Assembly (NCBI RefSeq): GCF_900103175.1
Contig: NZ_FNLF01000002.1
Span: 2,804,136 to 2,868,135 of the forward strand
Direction of reading: 5' to 3'
From: Tsukamurella pulmonis
GTDB lineage: Bacteria > Actinomycetota > Actinomycetes > Mycobacteriales > Mycobacteriaceae
DNA: 64,000 nt
Position 1 is the stretch's first letter; every line of letters begins with the position of its first letter. A program made the position numbers and the translations under genes. A model generated the notes under the pieces. It was not told the DNA's origin and did not search any database. It saw only the letters and a program-made list of their open reading frames with translations. Below are positions 1-8,424 of this stretch, piece after piece.

Positions 1-2
1 AC

Positions 3-338
3 GCCGCGCCGCCGGAGCGAGCGGGCCAGGCCTCGTCGATGTCGGAGATGAGTTTCGAGCTCGGCACCGCCCTCGGCCTCGCCGTGCTGGGCTCCATCGC
101 GACTGCGGTGTTCACCCGGCACGACGGCATGTCGCGCACGCTCGGCGACACCCTGGCGCGCGTCGATGCGATGACCGGGCCCGGCGCCCCCGCCCTTGCC
201 GACGCCGCGCGTTCGGCCTGGGTCGATGCGGTGACCACGACGGTCGGCGTATCGAGCCTGCTGCTCGTCGCCACCGCCCTCGCCGCCTTCGTCGTGATGC
301 GCGACCGCACGCCGAGCGCGGAACTCGTGCGCTGCTGA
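3..338 (+). CDS. MFS drug/H+ antiporter (DHA2 type), C-terminal part
   Basis: The frame is already open at the left edge, so this is the last ~111 residues of a longer protein. Two hydrophobic segments are visible, one around the ELGTALGLAVLGSIATAVF stretch and one near the C-terminus (SSLLLVATALAAFVVM). The motif GQASSMSEMSFELGTALG is typical of the last third of 14-helix EmrB/QacA-type efflux pumps of the inner membrane. The substrate cannot be told from this fragment. The gene ends with TGA and is followed by a short ORF and a kinase gene on the same strand. Confidence 0.8.
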   Translation, partial: AAPPERAGQASSMSEMSFELGTALGLAVLGSIATAVFTRHDGMSRTLGDTLARVDAMTGPGAPALADAARSAWVDAVTTTVGVSSLLLVATALAAFVVMRDRTPSAELVRC

Positions 339-348
339 CTCGTCCACC

Positions 349-447
349 ATGGAGTTCGTCGATGCGGACACGCTCCGCCGCCTGCTTCCGACCGAGGAGT
401 TCGACATCCCGCTCGGCGTGAGCACCGCGGCGCTGTACCGGCGCTGA
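349..447 (+). pseudogene. Short ORF, possible remnant of an ornithine-cyclodeaminase-like gene
   Basis: A 32-codon ATG-to-TGA frame sits between the transporter and the kinase. Its first residues (MEFVDADTLRRLLP) resemble the N-terminus of ornithine cyclodeaminase/mu-crystallin proteins, but the frame stops soon after. No clear ribosome binding site precedes it. It could be a decayed gene start, or chance coding in GC-rich DNA. The resemblance is from memory of the family and is weak. Confidence 0.25.
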
Positions 448-471
448 GAGGCGCCTCGATAGGCTGGCAGC

Positions 472-1296
472 GTGGATCCCCTCGCCGGCTGGTGCGATGC
501 CCTCGACCGATGGAGCCTCTCCCCCGACGGTGCGCCGTTCGACACGCCCGGCAGCGACCTGCTGCCCGTGCGATGGCGGGACCGGCCGGCGATGCTCAAG
601 CGCGCCAACACCTCCGAGGAGCGGGCCGGGGCCGCGGTGCTGCGCTGGTGGGGCGGCGACGGTGCCGCCGAGGTCTTCGCGCACGACGGCGACATCGTGC
701 TCATGGAGCGGGCGACCGGAACCGCGAGCCTCATGACGATGGCCCTCGACGGTCGCGACGACGAAGCGACCCGGATCCTGTGCGGCACCGTCGAACACCT
801 GCACCGGCCCCGCCCGGGCGCGCCCGACGCCGAGCTCGTTCCGCTGCGCGAGTGGTTCGCATCGCTGGAGAGGGCGCACGGGGACGACCCGCGGTACCGA
901 CGCTCATGGGACGCCGCTCTCGGCCTGTTCGCCGACCCGCGCGACCCGGTGGTGCTGCACGGCGATGTGCACCACGACAACGTCCTCGACTTCGGGGCGC
1001 GCGGCTGGCTGGCGATCGATCCCAAATGCGTGGTGGGCGAGCGGGGCTACGACTACGCGAACCTGCTGACCAATCCGGACCTGCCCACCGCAGCCGATCC
1101 GGTGCGGTTCGCGCGGCAGCTCGCGGTCGTCGTCGCCGCGTCCGGCGTGCCACGCGAACGCCTGCTGCGCTGGGTGCTCGCCTTCGCCGGACTGTCGGCG
1201 GCGTGGTTCGACGAGGACGGCGAGAGCGCCGAACGCGAGCGGGACTTCGCCGTCGCCGATCTCGCAGCGGCGCACCTGCGCGGGTCCGCGTCGTGA
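472..1296 (+). CDS. Aminoglycoside/hydroxyurea phosphotransferase family kinase
   Basis: A 274-residue protein with the kinase fold of the APH(6)/hydroxyurea phosphotransferase family. A lysine near residue 43 fits the ATP-binding lysine. The catalytic loop HGDVHHDN lies at 163-170 and a DPK metal-binding motif at 183-185. Members phosphorylate streptomycin-like aminoglycosides or other small molecules in the cytoplasm; the true substrate here is unknown. The GTG start lies six bases after TAGGCT (460-465), a leaderless arrangement. The stop overlaps the next start as GTGA, so the two genes are probably translated together. Confidence 0.8.
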   Translation: MDPLAGWCDALDRWSLSPDGAPFDTPGSDLLPVRWRDRPAMLKRANTSEERAGAAVLRWWGGDGAAEVFAHDGDIVLMERATGTASLMTMALDGRDDEATRILCGTVEHLHRPRPGAPDAELVPLREWFASLERAHGDDPRYRRSWDAALGLFADPRDPVVLHGDVHHDNVLDFGARGWLAIDPKCVVGERGYDYANLLTNPDLPTAADPVRFARQLAVVVAASGVPRERLLRWVLAFAGLSAAWFDEDGESAERERDFAVADLAAAHLRGSAS

Positions 1297-2090
1297 CGGC
1301 GCGGCCACCGATCGTGCTGCTGCACGGCTGGCCCGTCACGGACCTGCACTGGCGCCACCTGCTGCCCCGGCTGCGCGACGCGGGTTTCACCCCGCTCCCC
1401 ATGAGCCTGCCCGGCCTGGGGGTGAGCGCCGACGGCGTGCGCGACTTCCGCAAGAGCACGCTGGTCGACCGTGTGCTCGATCAGCTGGCAGCGCAGTCGG
1501 TTCGGCGATGCGCCGTGATCGGCCACGACTGGGGCGGAACCGTCGCGGTGCACCTCGCGGCGGCGTCCCCGGACCTGGTCGGCGCGCTCGTCGTCGAGGA
1601 GGAGATCCTGCCGGGGATCGACGTGGGCGTTCCCGCGCCGGGCAGCGCGCACTACCCGGACTGGCACGGCGCGTTCAACCGGGCGCCGGGCCTCGCCGAG
1701 GGCCTCGTCCCCGGCCGCGAGGACGATTTCTACGGCGCCTTCCTCCGGCAGAGCGCCGGTCCGGCAGCGCTCGACCCCGCAGTCGTGCGCGCCTACGTCG
1801 ACGCGTACCGCCCCACCGACGTCCACCGGGCCGCGCTGCAGTACTACCGCACGCGGACCGTCGACCTCGACGACGTGGCACGCCTGCGCACCCACCCGGT
1901 CACGGTGCCGGTACTCGGGCTCGGCGGGCGGTACGCGATGGGGACGGCGGTCGCCGAGGGGCTGCGTCCGGTCGCGAAGGACGTGCGCGGGGTCGTCCTG
2001 TCCGACTCCGGCCACTACCCCGCGGAACAGGAGGCCGACTGTGCCGCGCGCGCCGTCATCGACTTCCTTCGCGAACGCGATCTCCACTGA
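1293..2090 (+). CDS. Alpha/beta hydrolase, epoxide hydrolase-like
   Basis: A 265-residue alpha/beta hydrolase starting at GTG inside the GTGA overlap with the preceding kinase. It shows the oxyanion motif HGW at 11-13, a nucleophile elbow GHDWGG with Asp79, and a late catalytic His in SDSGHYP near 241. An Asp nucleophile is typical of epoxide hydrolases and haloalkane dehalogenases rather than esterases. Coupling to the kinase suggests a shared small-molecule modification or detoxification role, which is inference. The substrate is unknown. Confidence 0.75.
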   Translation: MTARPPIVLLHGWPVTDLHWRHLLPRLRDAGFTPLPMSLPGLGVSADGVRDFRKSTLVDRVLDQLAAQSVRRCAVIGHDWGGTVAVHLAAASPDLVGALVVEEEILPGIDVGVPAPGSAHYPDWHGAFNRAPGLAEGLVPGREDDFYGAFLRQSAGPAALDPAVVRAYVDAYRPTDVHRAALQYYRTRTVDLDDVARLRTHPVTVPVLGLGGRYAMGTAVAEGLRPVAKDVRGVVLSDSGHYPAEQEADCAARAVIDFLRERDLH

Positions 2091-2179
2091 CCGCGACGTC
2101 TCGGCCCAGGGAAACCCGTTGACAGCGAAGGGGCGCCCCTCGGAGAGTCGGATGCGAACACGACAGGAGGACGCACAGC

Positions 2180-2710
2180 ATGAGCCGCACCGTCATCGTT
2201 CTGACGGGCCCACCGGGGTCCGGTAAGAGCACCGTCTCCGCAGCGTTGGCCCGCAGCACGACGCCCGGCGTGCACCTGCACTCCGACGACTTCTGGGCCG
2301 CCATCGTGGCCGGCGCGATCGCACCGTACGAGCCGGAGTCCGCGCACCAGAACGACATCGTCATGGGTGTCGTCGCGGGCGCGGCGTTCGGTTACGCGCT
2401 GGGCGGCTTCACCACCGTCGTCGACGGCGTCGTCGGCCCATGGATGCTCGAGCACTTCCGCGACACACCGCCCGAGGTGGAGCTCCACTACGTCGTGCTG
2501 CGTCCCTCGCTCGACCGGACGCTCCAGCGCGCGCAGGCGCGGACGGGCATCGACGCTCTCGTCGACGAGGGGCCGCTCGTGGCGATGTGGCAGCAGTTCG
2601 CCGACCTCGGCGGGTACGAGTCGCACGTGATCGACACGTCGGACGAGGCCCCGACGCGCACTCTCGGGCGCGTCGCGGACGCCGTCAGGTCGGGCCGCTT
2701 CCGAGTCTGA
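2180..2710 (+). CDS. AAA-type P-loop kinase, small
   Basis: A 176-residue P-loop NTPase. Walker A is GPPGSGKST at residues 10-18, and an HSDDFW motif follows near residue 35. The size and motifs fit the AAA_33/shikimate-kinase-like small kinases that phosphorylate sugars, nucleosides or other small metabolites. An AGGAGG ribosome binding site lies about ten bases before the ATG. A TTGACA box at 2119-2124 could be a -35 element, but no good -10 is visible. The substrate cannot be assigned. Confidence 0.7.
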   Translation: MSRTVIVLTGPPGSGKSTVSAALARSTTPGVHLHSDDFWAAIVAGAIAPYEPESAHQNDIVMGVVAGAAFGYALGGFTTVVDGVVGPWMLEHFRDTPPEVELHYVVLRPSLDRTLQRAQARTGIDALVDEGPLVAMWQQFADLGGYESHVIDTSDEAPTRTLGRVADAVRSGRFRV

Positions 2711-2714
2711 TTGA

Positions 2715-2743
2715 TTTTCGATATCATGCCATCCAATCGAAAA
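2715..2743. repeat. Inverted repeat before the 13E12-type gene
   Basis: TTTTCGAT (2715-2722) and ATCGAAAA (2736-2743) form perfect 8-base arms around a 13-base spacer. The element is AT-rich compared with its surroundings and lies 30 bases before the HNH gene. It may be an operator or part of a promoter. It has no T-run, so it is unlikely to be a terminator. Confidence 0.55.
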
Positions 2744-2773
2744 CTTGTCGGTGGGTCGGCGTAGCGTCAAGTC

Positions 2774-3994
2774 ATGGAGAAAGTTCATGAAGCGGAGGTT
2801 GATCGGCCTCCCGATGGCGGTGTGATCGATCGGTTGCGTTCGAGTGAAGTCCGACGGTGCCGTCTGGTGTTCGAACAGTACGCCCTCGCGGCGTCACTGC
2901 TGCGGGAGCGGGTGTGCGAGCGGATCGCCGCCGGTGTGGGCCAGGACCGCTGGCAGCAGGGCGTCGCCGCGGAACTCGCCCTGGCGCTGCACCTGTCCCC
3001 GCACACCGCCGCGAAGTTCCTCGCCCGCGCAGTGGAGCTCGAGCGGCACCTGCCGCACACCCGCGCCCGCCTGCACGACGGGGACCTCGCCCCGGAGGCG
3101 ATCCCGGTGATCATCGGCGGCCTGGCGCACCTGGATATCGCGGATCGGCAGACCGCGGATCAGCAACTGTGCGCCGACCCGGCGACCCTGGCGGGGATGG
3201 GACTCAAGCAACTCGCCGCCCACGTCGAGCAGATCGCGTACGCGCTCGATGCGCGGGCCACCGTGGACCGGAACGCCTCCGCGGAGAAGGACCGCACCGT
3301 CACCATCCGCCCGCTCCCCGAAGGCATGGCCAGGGTCTCGCTACTGCTGCCGCTGGCGCAGGCGGTCGGCGCGTACGCGCACCTGCGCAAACACGCCGAC
3401 ACCCTCCTCGGCCACGGCACCGAGCTCCGCACGCGCGGGCAGATCATGGCCGACACCGCGTTCGCCCGCCTCACCGGCCGCGCATCGATCGACGGCCAAC
3501 CCGTGCTGGTGAACCTGACCATCCCCGCGACCGTCCTGCTGGGCGATCGGCCCGGCACCGCGCACCTCGACGGCGGCGGCACACTGCCGGCGGAAATCGC
3601 CCGCAACCTCATCGGCCACGCCACCGCCGCGGGTCTCGCGTGGGTCAAACGCCTCTACATCACCCCCGAATCCGGCGCGATCGTCGCGATGGACTCCCGG
3701 CAACGCTGCTTCCCCGACGGGTTGGCGGAGATGATCCGCGCCCGGGACCGGTACTGCCGCACCCCGTACTGCGATGCGCCGATCGCGCATTCGGATCACG
3801 TGGTCCCCCACGCGAGAGGCGGGCCGACGAGCTTCGAGAACGGGCAGGGTCTGTGCGCGGCGTGCAACTACGCCAAGGAAGCCGAAGGCTGGACGTCCAC
3901 GGTCGGATCGGACCCGTCGGGGAGGCACACCGTCGAAACCCACACCCCCACAGGACATGTCCACCGATCCACCGCACCGTCGCAAGCGGCTTAA
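2774..3994 (+). CDS. 13E12 repeat family protein, DUF222 plus HNH endonuclease domain
   Basis: A 406-residue protein of the actinobacterial 13E12 REP family. The N-terminal ~290 residues are alpha-helical and match the DUF222 type. The C-terminus has an HNH nuclease domain: CRTPYCDAP, then SDHVVPHARGGPT and CAACNYAKE, with two CxxxxC/CxxC zinc knuckles around the His residues. Such genes are multicopy in mycobacteria and relatives; one copy is the integration site of phage phiRv1 in M. tuberculosis. Their function is not established. The stop TAA shares a TTAA with the stop of the opposing MerR gene. Confidence 0.9.
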   Translation: MEKVHEAEVDRPPDGGVIDRLRSSEVRRCRLVFEQYALAASLLRERVCERIAAGVGQDRWQQGVAAELALALHLSPHTAAKFLARAVELERHLPHTRARLHDGDLAPEAIPVIIGGLAHLDIADRQTADQQLCADPATLAGMGLKQLAAHVEQIAYALDARATVDRNASAEKDRTVTIRPLPEGMARVSLLLPLAQAVGAYAHLRKHADTLLGHGTELRTRGQIMADTAFARLTGRASIDGQPVLVNLTIPATVLLGDRPGTAHLDGGGTLPAEIARNLIGHATAAGLAWVKRLYITPESGAIVAMDSRQRCFPDGLAEMIRARDRYCRTPYCDAPIAHSDHVVPHARGGPTSFENGQGLCAACNYAKEAEGWTSTVGSDPSGRHTVETHTPTGHVHRSTAPSQAA

Positions 3995-4368
3995 ACCGAT
4001 CCGGAGGACCGCTGCGATCCTGCGGTATCGATCACGCCGTCGAGAACCTCCCTTGCCCGGACCAGATCGCGAATGCCCGCGTCGATGCGGTTGCGCTCCG
4101 CACGTAGTGTCTCCGTGAGCCAGGGCGTGGCGCTCGCGTTCGGCGATCCGTCCTCATCGTGGATGCACGGCAGCAACTGAGCGATCACCGTGCTCGTGAG
4201 GCCTGCGGCGAACAGTTCCTGGATGCGCACCACCCGATCGACTGCACGGTCCGGGTAGAGCCGCTGCCCCGCGCCCGTGCGCGTCGAGGCCAGAAGCCCC
4301 TTCTCCTCGTAGTAGCGCAGCGAGCGCACGCTCACTCCGGTGCGTTGCGCGAGTTCTCCGATCCGCAT
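3991..4368 (-). CDS. MerR family transcriptional regulator
   Basis: A 125-residue MerR regulator. The N-terminal winged helix-turn-helix begins MRIGELAQRTGVSVRSLRYYEEKGLL and is followed by a dimerisation helix. One cysteine (LLPCIHDEDG) is present, but no metal-binding Cys cluster of the MerR/CueR type, so a redox or drug-type signal is more likely. It is divergent from the Old Yellow Enzyme gene, with a palindromic operator in the 41-base gap, so it probably activates that gene. Confidence 0.85.
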   Translation of the reverse strand: MRIGELAQRTGVSVRSLRYYEEKGLLASTRTGAGQRLYPDRAVDRVVRIQELFAAGLTSTVIAQLLPCIHDEDGSPNASATPWLTETLRAERNRIDAGIRDLVRAREVLDGVIDTAGSQRSSGSV

Positions 4369-4376
4369 CTCTTGCC

Positions 4377-4394
4377 CCTCACACTGGTGTCAGG
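4377..4394. promoter_or_regulatory. Probable MerR operator between merR and OYE genes
   Basis: CCTCACAC-TG-GTGTCAGG is an 18-base palindrome with seven of eight arm positions matching. It is followed by TTTTAGCGT, in which TAGCGT (4398-4403) is a -10-like box ending six bases before the OYE ATG at 4410. An operator lying in the promoter spacer is the usual design for MerR-activated promoters. Confidence 0.65.
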
Positions 4395-4409
4395 TTTTAG
4401 CGTACGGGC

Positions 4410-5495
4410 ATGTCCCTCCTCACGCCGTACCGCAGCCGCACTCTCGACCTTCCCAATCGCGTCGTCATGGCGCCCATGACGCGATTGCGTTCGGAGCCCG
4501 ACGGCTCGCCGACGGTCGACGTCGCCGACTACTACCGCCAGCGCGCCAGCGCGGGTCTGATCGTGTCCGAGGGGATGTGGCCGCACCCGTCAGGGCAGAG
4601 CGAGGCGTGGGTCCCCGGCCTGGCGACCGATCGGCACGAGCGCGCGTGGGCACGGGTCGTCGACGCCGTGCACGCCGAAGGCGGAAGGATCGTCGCGCAG
4701 CTCATGCACGGCGGGCGCAAGGGACATCCCGGCGCCCGGATCGACGGTTCGATCCCCGCCGGTCCGTCGGCCGTGCCCGACGGTGACGTCCTTCACCTGC
4801 TGGACGGTTCGAAGACGACGTGGCCGCGCCCCGCAGCGATGACCGCCACCGACATCGCGCGGGCGATCGAGCAGTACGTAGCGTCAGCACGCCGGGCTGT
4901 TGCGGCGGGATTCGACGGTGTCGAACTGCACGGCGCCAACAGCTACCTGATCCATCAGTTCCTCGCGGACAACACCAACCTGCGTACGGATCGCTACGGC
5001 GGCTCCACGGCGAACCGGCTGCGGTTCGCCCTCGAGGTGGTCGACGCCGTATCCGACGCCATCGGCGCCGGCCGCACGGCGATCCGGCTCTCGCCCGGAA
5101 ACCCGCAGTTCTCGATGATCGAGCACGACCCCGCCACCCTCTACCGCGCACTCGTCGGGGAGCTGAGCGACCGCGATCTGATGTACCTGCACCTCACCGA
5201 CAACGACGACTACCCTGCACTCGGCGACCTCCGGCCGCGATTCGCGGGCACCGTCATCGCCAACGTGGGCGAGAACCGCGCACCCACGTCGGCGACAGCG
5301 GCGGAGCTGGCCCTCTGCAACGGCGCCGACCTGGTCTCCTTCGGCCGGGCGTTCATCGCGAACCCCGATCTCGTGGAGCGTATTCGGCGATCGCTACCGC
5401 TCGCCGCCATCCGGGAGGACGTGCTGTACGGCCGCACCGCCGAGGGTTACTCGGACTACCCCTGCGCCGGGATCTCAGCCGGCGGGGATCGGTAG
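4410..5495 (+). CDS. NADH:flavin oxidoreductase, Old Yellow Enzyme family
   Basis: A 361-residue FMN-dependent ene-reductase. Family hallmarks are the N-terminal LPNRVVMAPMTRLRS, the substrate-binding HGAN pair and DRYGGSTANRLRF. These enzymes reduce activated C=C bonds of quinones, enones and nitro compounds with NAD(P)H in the cytosol. It is divergent from a MerR regulator with a palindrome between them, which suggests induction by electrophile or quinone stress. The last 21 bases overlap the 3' end of the opposing hydroquinone-reductase-like gene, itself a quinone-related enzyme. Confidence 0.9.
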   Translation: MSLLTPYRSRTLDLPNRVVMAPMTRLRSEPDGSPTVDVADYYRQRASAGLIVSEGMWPHPSGQSEAWVPGLATDRHERAWARVVDAVHAEGGRIVAQLMHGGRKGHPGARIDGSIPAGPSAVPDGDVLHLLDGSKTTWPRPAAMTATDIARAIEQYVASARRAVAAGFDGVELHGANSYLIHQFLADNTNLRTDRYGGSTANRLRFALEVVDAVSDAIGAGRTAIRLSPGNPQFSMIEHDPATLYRALVGELSDRDLMYLHLTDNDDYPALGDLRPRFAGTVIANVGENRAPTSATAAELALCNGADLVSFGRAFIANPDLVERIRRSLPLAAIREDVLYGRTAEGYSDYPCAGISAGGDR

Positions 5496-6470
5496 CGGCG
5501 CGGGAGCGGTGCCGGAGCCGAACGGGCTGCCGCCGAGCTTCTCGCGGCCGTGCTCGGTGAACCAGTTCTTCAGGTCCGGCCCCTTGGGGACGATGCCCGA
5601 CGGGTTGATGTCGCGATGCACCTCGTAGTAGTGCCGCTTGATGTGGTCGAAGTGGGTGGAGTCGCCGAAACCGGGCGTCTGGAACAGATCCCGCGCGTAC
5701 GCCCACAGCACCGGCATCTCGCTGAGCTTCTCCCGGTTGCACTTGAAGTGCCCGTGGTAGACGGGATCGAATCGCGCCAGCGTGGTGAACAGCCGCACGT
5801 CCGCCTCGGTGATGGTGTCGCCCACCAGGTACCGCTGCGTCGCGAGCCGCTCACTGAGCCAGTCGAGCCGGGAGAAGAGCTGATCGTAGGCGGCGTCGTA
5901 GGACTCCTGCGAGCCCGCGAAACCGCAGCGGTACACGCCGTTGTTCACGTCGCGGTAGACCAGCTTGTTGACCTCGTCGATCTCACCGCGCAGGTCCTCG
6001 GGGTAGAGCTGCGGGGCGCCGTCGCGGTGGAAGTCGGTCCACTCCAGCGAGAAGTCGATCGTGATCTGCGGGAAGTCGTTGGTAACCACGGCGCCCGTCG
6101 GCACGTCGACGATCGCGGGCACGGTGATGCCCTTCGGATAGTCGGGGACGCGCTTGAAGTACGCGTCCTGCAGGCGCGGGATCTGCAGCACGGGGTCGAG
6201 ACCGCCCGGGTCGAGGTCGAACGTCCAGGACCGCTTGTCGTGGGTGGGGCCGGCGATGCCCAGCGAGATCGCGTCCTCGAGCCCGAGCAGCCGCCGCACG
6301 ATGATGGTCCGGGTGGCCCACGGGCAGGCGTACGAAGCCACCAGCCGGTAGCGCCCCGCCTCCACGGGATAGCCGTCGCGGCCGTCCCTGGTGATGCGGG
6401 TCTCGATGTAGCGGGTGTCCCGCTCGTACGGCTTGTTCGCGGTGACGTAGCTGCCCTGTTCCTCGCTCAT
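5475..6470 (-). CDS. Glutathione S-transferase family protein, glutathionyl-hydroquinone reductase type
   Basis: A 331-residue protein of the Xi/omega-type GST family (ECM4/YqjG-like). The active-site motif CPWA has its cysteine near residue 49, and the all-alpha C-terminal domain carries the family's YRCGFA and TLARFDPVYHGHFKCN stretches. Enzymes of this family remove a thiol adduct from conjugated hydroquinones. Mycolate actinobacteria use mycothiol rather than glutathione, so the physiological thiol is probably mycothiol (inference). It converges on the OYE gene with a 21-base overlap. Confidence 0.85.
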   Translation of the reverse strand: MSEEQGSYVTANKPYERDTRYIETRITRDGRDGYPVEAGRYRLVASYACPWATRTIIVRRLLGLEDAISLGIAGPTHDKRSWTFDLDPGGLDPVLQIPRLQDAYFKRVPDYPKGITVPAIVDVPTGAVVTNDFPQITIDFSLEWTDFHRDGAPQLYPEDLRGEIDEVNKLVYRDVNNGVYRCGFAGSQESYDAAYDQLFSRLDWLSERLATQRYLVGDTITEADVRLFTTLARFDPVYHGHFKCNREKLSEMPVLWAYARDLFQTPGFGDSTHFDHIKRHYYEVHRDINPSGIVPKGPDLKNWFTEHGREKLGGSPFGSGTAPAPLPIPAG

Positions 6471-6506
6471 GTCTCCAGGTTAGTAACCGGGGGCGACCCT
6501 CGCGAG

Positions 6507-6527
6507 GTAACGTCGACAGATCGTTAC
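6507..6527. repeat. Inverted repeat in the divergent promoter region
   Basis: GTAACG and CGTTAC form perfect 6-base arms around nine bases, midway between the hydroquinone-reductase-like gene and the secreted LppP-like gene. It is a possible operator for either promoter. Nothing in the window names the regulator. Confidence 0.4.
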
Positions 6528-6591
6528 TCGATACAACCAGTGCCCGTCGATGGAGCCAGCGTCGACCTCCCGTCAAGGAAGGACCGAAGCC

Positions 6592-7089
6592 ATGCGCAAG
6601 CCTCTGACCGCACTCGCCCTGTCCGCTGCGGCGGCCGCCACGGGGATCGCGACCGCCACCGTCGGGGCCGGGACAGCGGGTGCCGCGCCCGTCACCTGCC
6701 CCGAGATCCCGCAGGACCGGATCGACAGCGCGATCGCCTCGATCGCGCCGCCGATGCCCGGAGTGCCGTGGGTCGTCGAAGCCATGGGCGGGTCGGTGGA
6801 CTGCACCCTCAACTGGGTATCGCTCGGAATCCACGGCACCGTCAGCTCTCCCCGACAGGTCCTGCTCTTCGACCGTCAGAAGTTTGCCGGGACCCCGACG
6901 AAGAAGGCACACGGATACACCTCGGTGGTCGGGAGCAACGGCCCCGGCCAGATCACCGTACGGTTCAAGTGGCTGAACCCCGGTGACGCCAACGCCAATC
7001 CCCCGGGCTCGGCCGACGTGCGGTTCCAGACGATGCCGCAGGACACTCCGCAGCCGCTCGACCCGATCCCGCCGCAGGTAGCGGACTAA
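6592..7089 (+). CDS. LppP/LprE-like secreted protein
   Basis: A 165-residue exported protein. The start at 6592 is chosen over an upstream in-frame ATG because AAGGAAGGA precedes it and a signal peptide begins there (MRKPLTALALSAAAAA, cleavage likely after GTAGA). The mature part has the features of mycobacterial LppP/LprE lipoproteins: a CTLNWVSL segment, SPRQVLLFD, and a late ITVRFKW beta strand. Those relatives carry a lipobox cysteine; none is seen here, so this one is probably released rather than lipid-anchored. Its function is unknown. Confidence 0.7.
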   Translation: MRKPLTALALSAAAAATGIATATVGAGTAGAAPVTCPEIPQDRIDSAIASIAPPMPGVPWVVEAMGGSVDCTLNWVSLGIHGTVSSPRQVLLFDRQKFAGTPTKKAHGYTSVVGSNGPGQITVRFKWLNPGDANANPPGSADVRFQTMPQDTPQPLDPIPPQVAD

Positions 7090-7583
7090 CCCTGGGTCGC
7101 CGCCCACTCCTCGACCCGCGCGGCGCTCTCCTCGTCACTGAGATCCTCGACGCGGGTCATGATCGACCAGCGCACGCCGAACGGGTCGCGGATGCTGGCG
7201 AACCGGTCGCCGGAGACGAAATTCGCCACCGGCTCCCGGATCGTCGCGCCCGCGGCCTCGGCGCGCGCGACCACGTCATCGACGCTGCTGCAGTACAGCC
7301 CGAGCGAGTAGCAGTCGGCGTCGCCGCCGGGCGGCGCGATGAGGCCGAACTGCTCGTTCGGCTCCCCGAGCTGAAGGCGGCCGTGACCGAAGTCCAGCTC
7401 GGCGTGCACGACGACGCCTCCCATCTCCGTGACGCCGCGTGAGCGGGCCCCGAAGACCGAGACGTAGAAGTCGATGGCCGCCTTGGCGTTCGGGATCGCG
7501 AGGAAGGGCGTCAGCGAGGAGAAGGAGTGCGGGACGCCGTCGGTGGTGTGTGCGCCGTTCGCGGCGGCGATGTTCTCTGTCAT
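7086..7583 (-). CDS. VOC (glyoxalase/PhnB-like) family protein
   Basis: A 165-residue vicinal-oxygen-chelate protein built from two beta-alpha-beta-beta-beta units: TPFLAIPNAKAAIDFYVSVFGA at the start and the late DPFGVRWSIM typical of PhnB-like members. The family covers glyoxalases, dioxygenases and antibiotic-binding proteins; the exact role is open. It converges on the LppP-like gene with interlocked stops (CTAA) and lies divergently from an AraC-type regulator. Confidence 0.8.
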   Translation of the reverse strand: MTENIAAANGAHTTDGVPHSFSSLTPFLAIPNAKAAIDFYVSVFGARSRGVTEMGGVVVHAELDFGHGRLQLGEPNEQFGLIAPPGGDADCYSLGLYCSSVDDVVARAEAAGATIREPVANFVSGDRFASIRDPFGVRWSIMTRVEDLSDEESAARVEEWAATQG

Positions 7584-7659
7584 GCCGACGACGTTACGAG
7601 CGCACCCCGCCGCACCGATTGAACATTCGCGACAGATCCCGCGCGCCTAGGATCGATCC

Positions 7660-8424
7660 GTGAACCCCCGCGGCATCCTCTACCCGGCGCAGCTGCCGAC
7701 CTTCGAGCGCCGGGAGCCGTCCCCCGCAGCGGACGCACTGGTGCGCTGGTTCTGGATCTCCCAGTGGGAGATCGCGCCCGGCCGCACCTCGCGCCAGGAC
7801 GTACTGGCCTTCCCCGCGCTCAACCTCGTCGTCGAGACGGATCTGGTCGGTCTCGCGGGCGCCACGACGGAGCGCTCGCACCGCGACCTCGTCAGCACGG
7901 GATGGGCCGTGGGTGCGCTCCTGAGGCCCGCGGCGACCCCCGCGGTCACCGACGACGCCCGCGCGATCCTGAACGGCTACCCCACCGTCGACGCACCGGA
8001 CCTGCACGCGGACGTCACCGCGGCGATGACGCGCGGGGACCTCGCGGGCGCCTGCCTCGCCGTCGAATCCTGGCTCACGGCACGGGTTCCGACGGTGACC
8101 GACGACGCCGCGCTCGCGAACCGCCTCGTCGTCACGATCGAGGAGGACGAGACGATCCTCACCGTGGAGGACGCGGCGGCGACGATCGGAGTCTCGCCGC
8201 GGACGGCACAGCGCCTGACCCGTCGTTTCGTGGGCCTGACGCCGCTCGCCCTGATCCATCGCCGCCGGTTGCAGGAGGCGGCGCACCGGCTGAGCACGGA
8301 ACCGGACACCACGGTCGCCGAGATCGCCGCGGAGCTCGGCTACGCCGACCAGCCGCATCTCGTGCGCGACTTCCGCAAGGTGCTCGGCTTCACGCCGGGC
8401 GGGTACCGCCGGACCGCGCGCTGA
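7660..8424 (+). CDS. AraC family transcriptional regulator
   Basis: A 254-residue regulator. The C-terminal ~85 residues contain the double helix-turn-helix: VEDAAATIGVSPRTAQRLTRRF and VAEIAAELGYADQPHLVRDFRKVLGFTPGGYRR. The N-terminal part is a sensing domain of the type found in one-component AraC regulators. The GTG start lies six bases after TAGGAT (7648-7653), a leaderless layout. It is divergent from the VOC gene, a plausible target. Its stop meets the stop of the next gene in a TGATCA palindrome. Confidence 0.85.
   Translation: MNPRGILYPAQLPTFERREPSPAADALVRWFWISQWEIAPGRTSRQDVLAFPALNLVVETDLVGLAGATTERSHRDLVSTGWAVGALLRPAATPAVTDDARAILNGYPTVDAPDLHADVTAAMTRGDLAGACLAVESWLTARVPTVTDDAALANRLVVTIEEDETILTVEDAAATIGVSPRTAQRLTRRFVGLTPLALIHRRRLQEAAHRLSTEPDTTVAEIAAELGYADQPHLVRDFRKVLGFTPGGYRRTAR

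Noticed and set aside
5550-6986. A 478-codon plus-strand frame
   Set aside because: It is antisense to the hydroquinone-reductase-like gene, whose CPWA motif and family blocks are on the minus strand.
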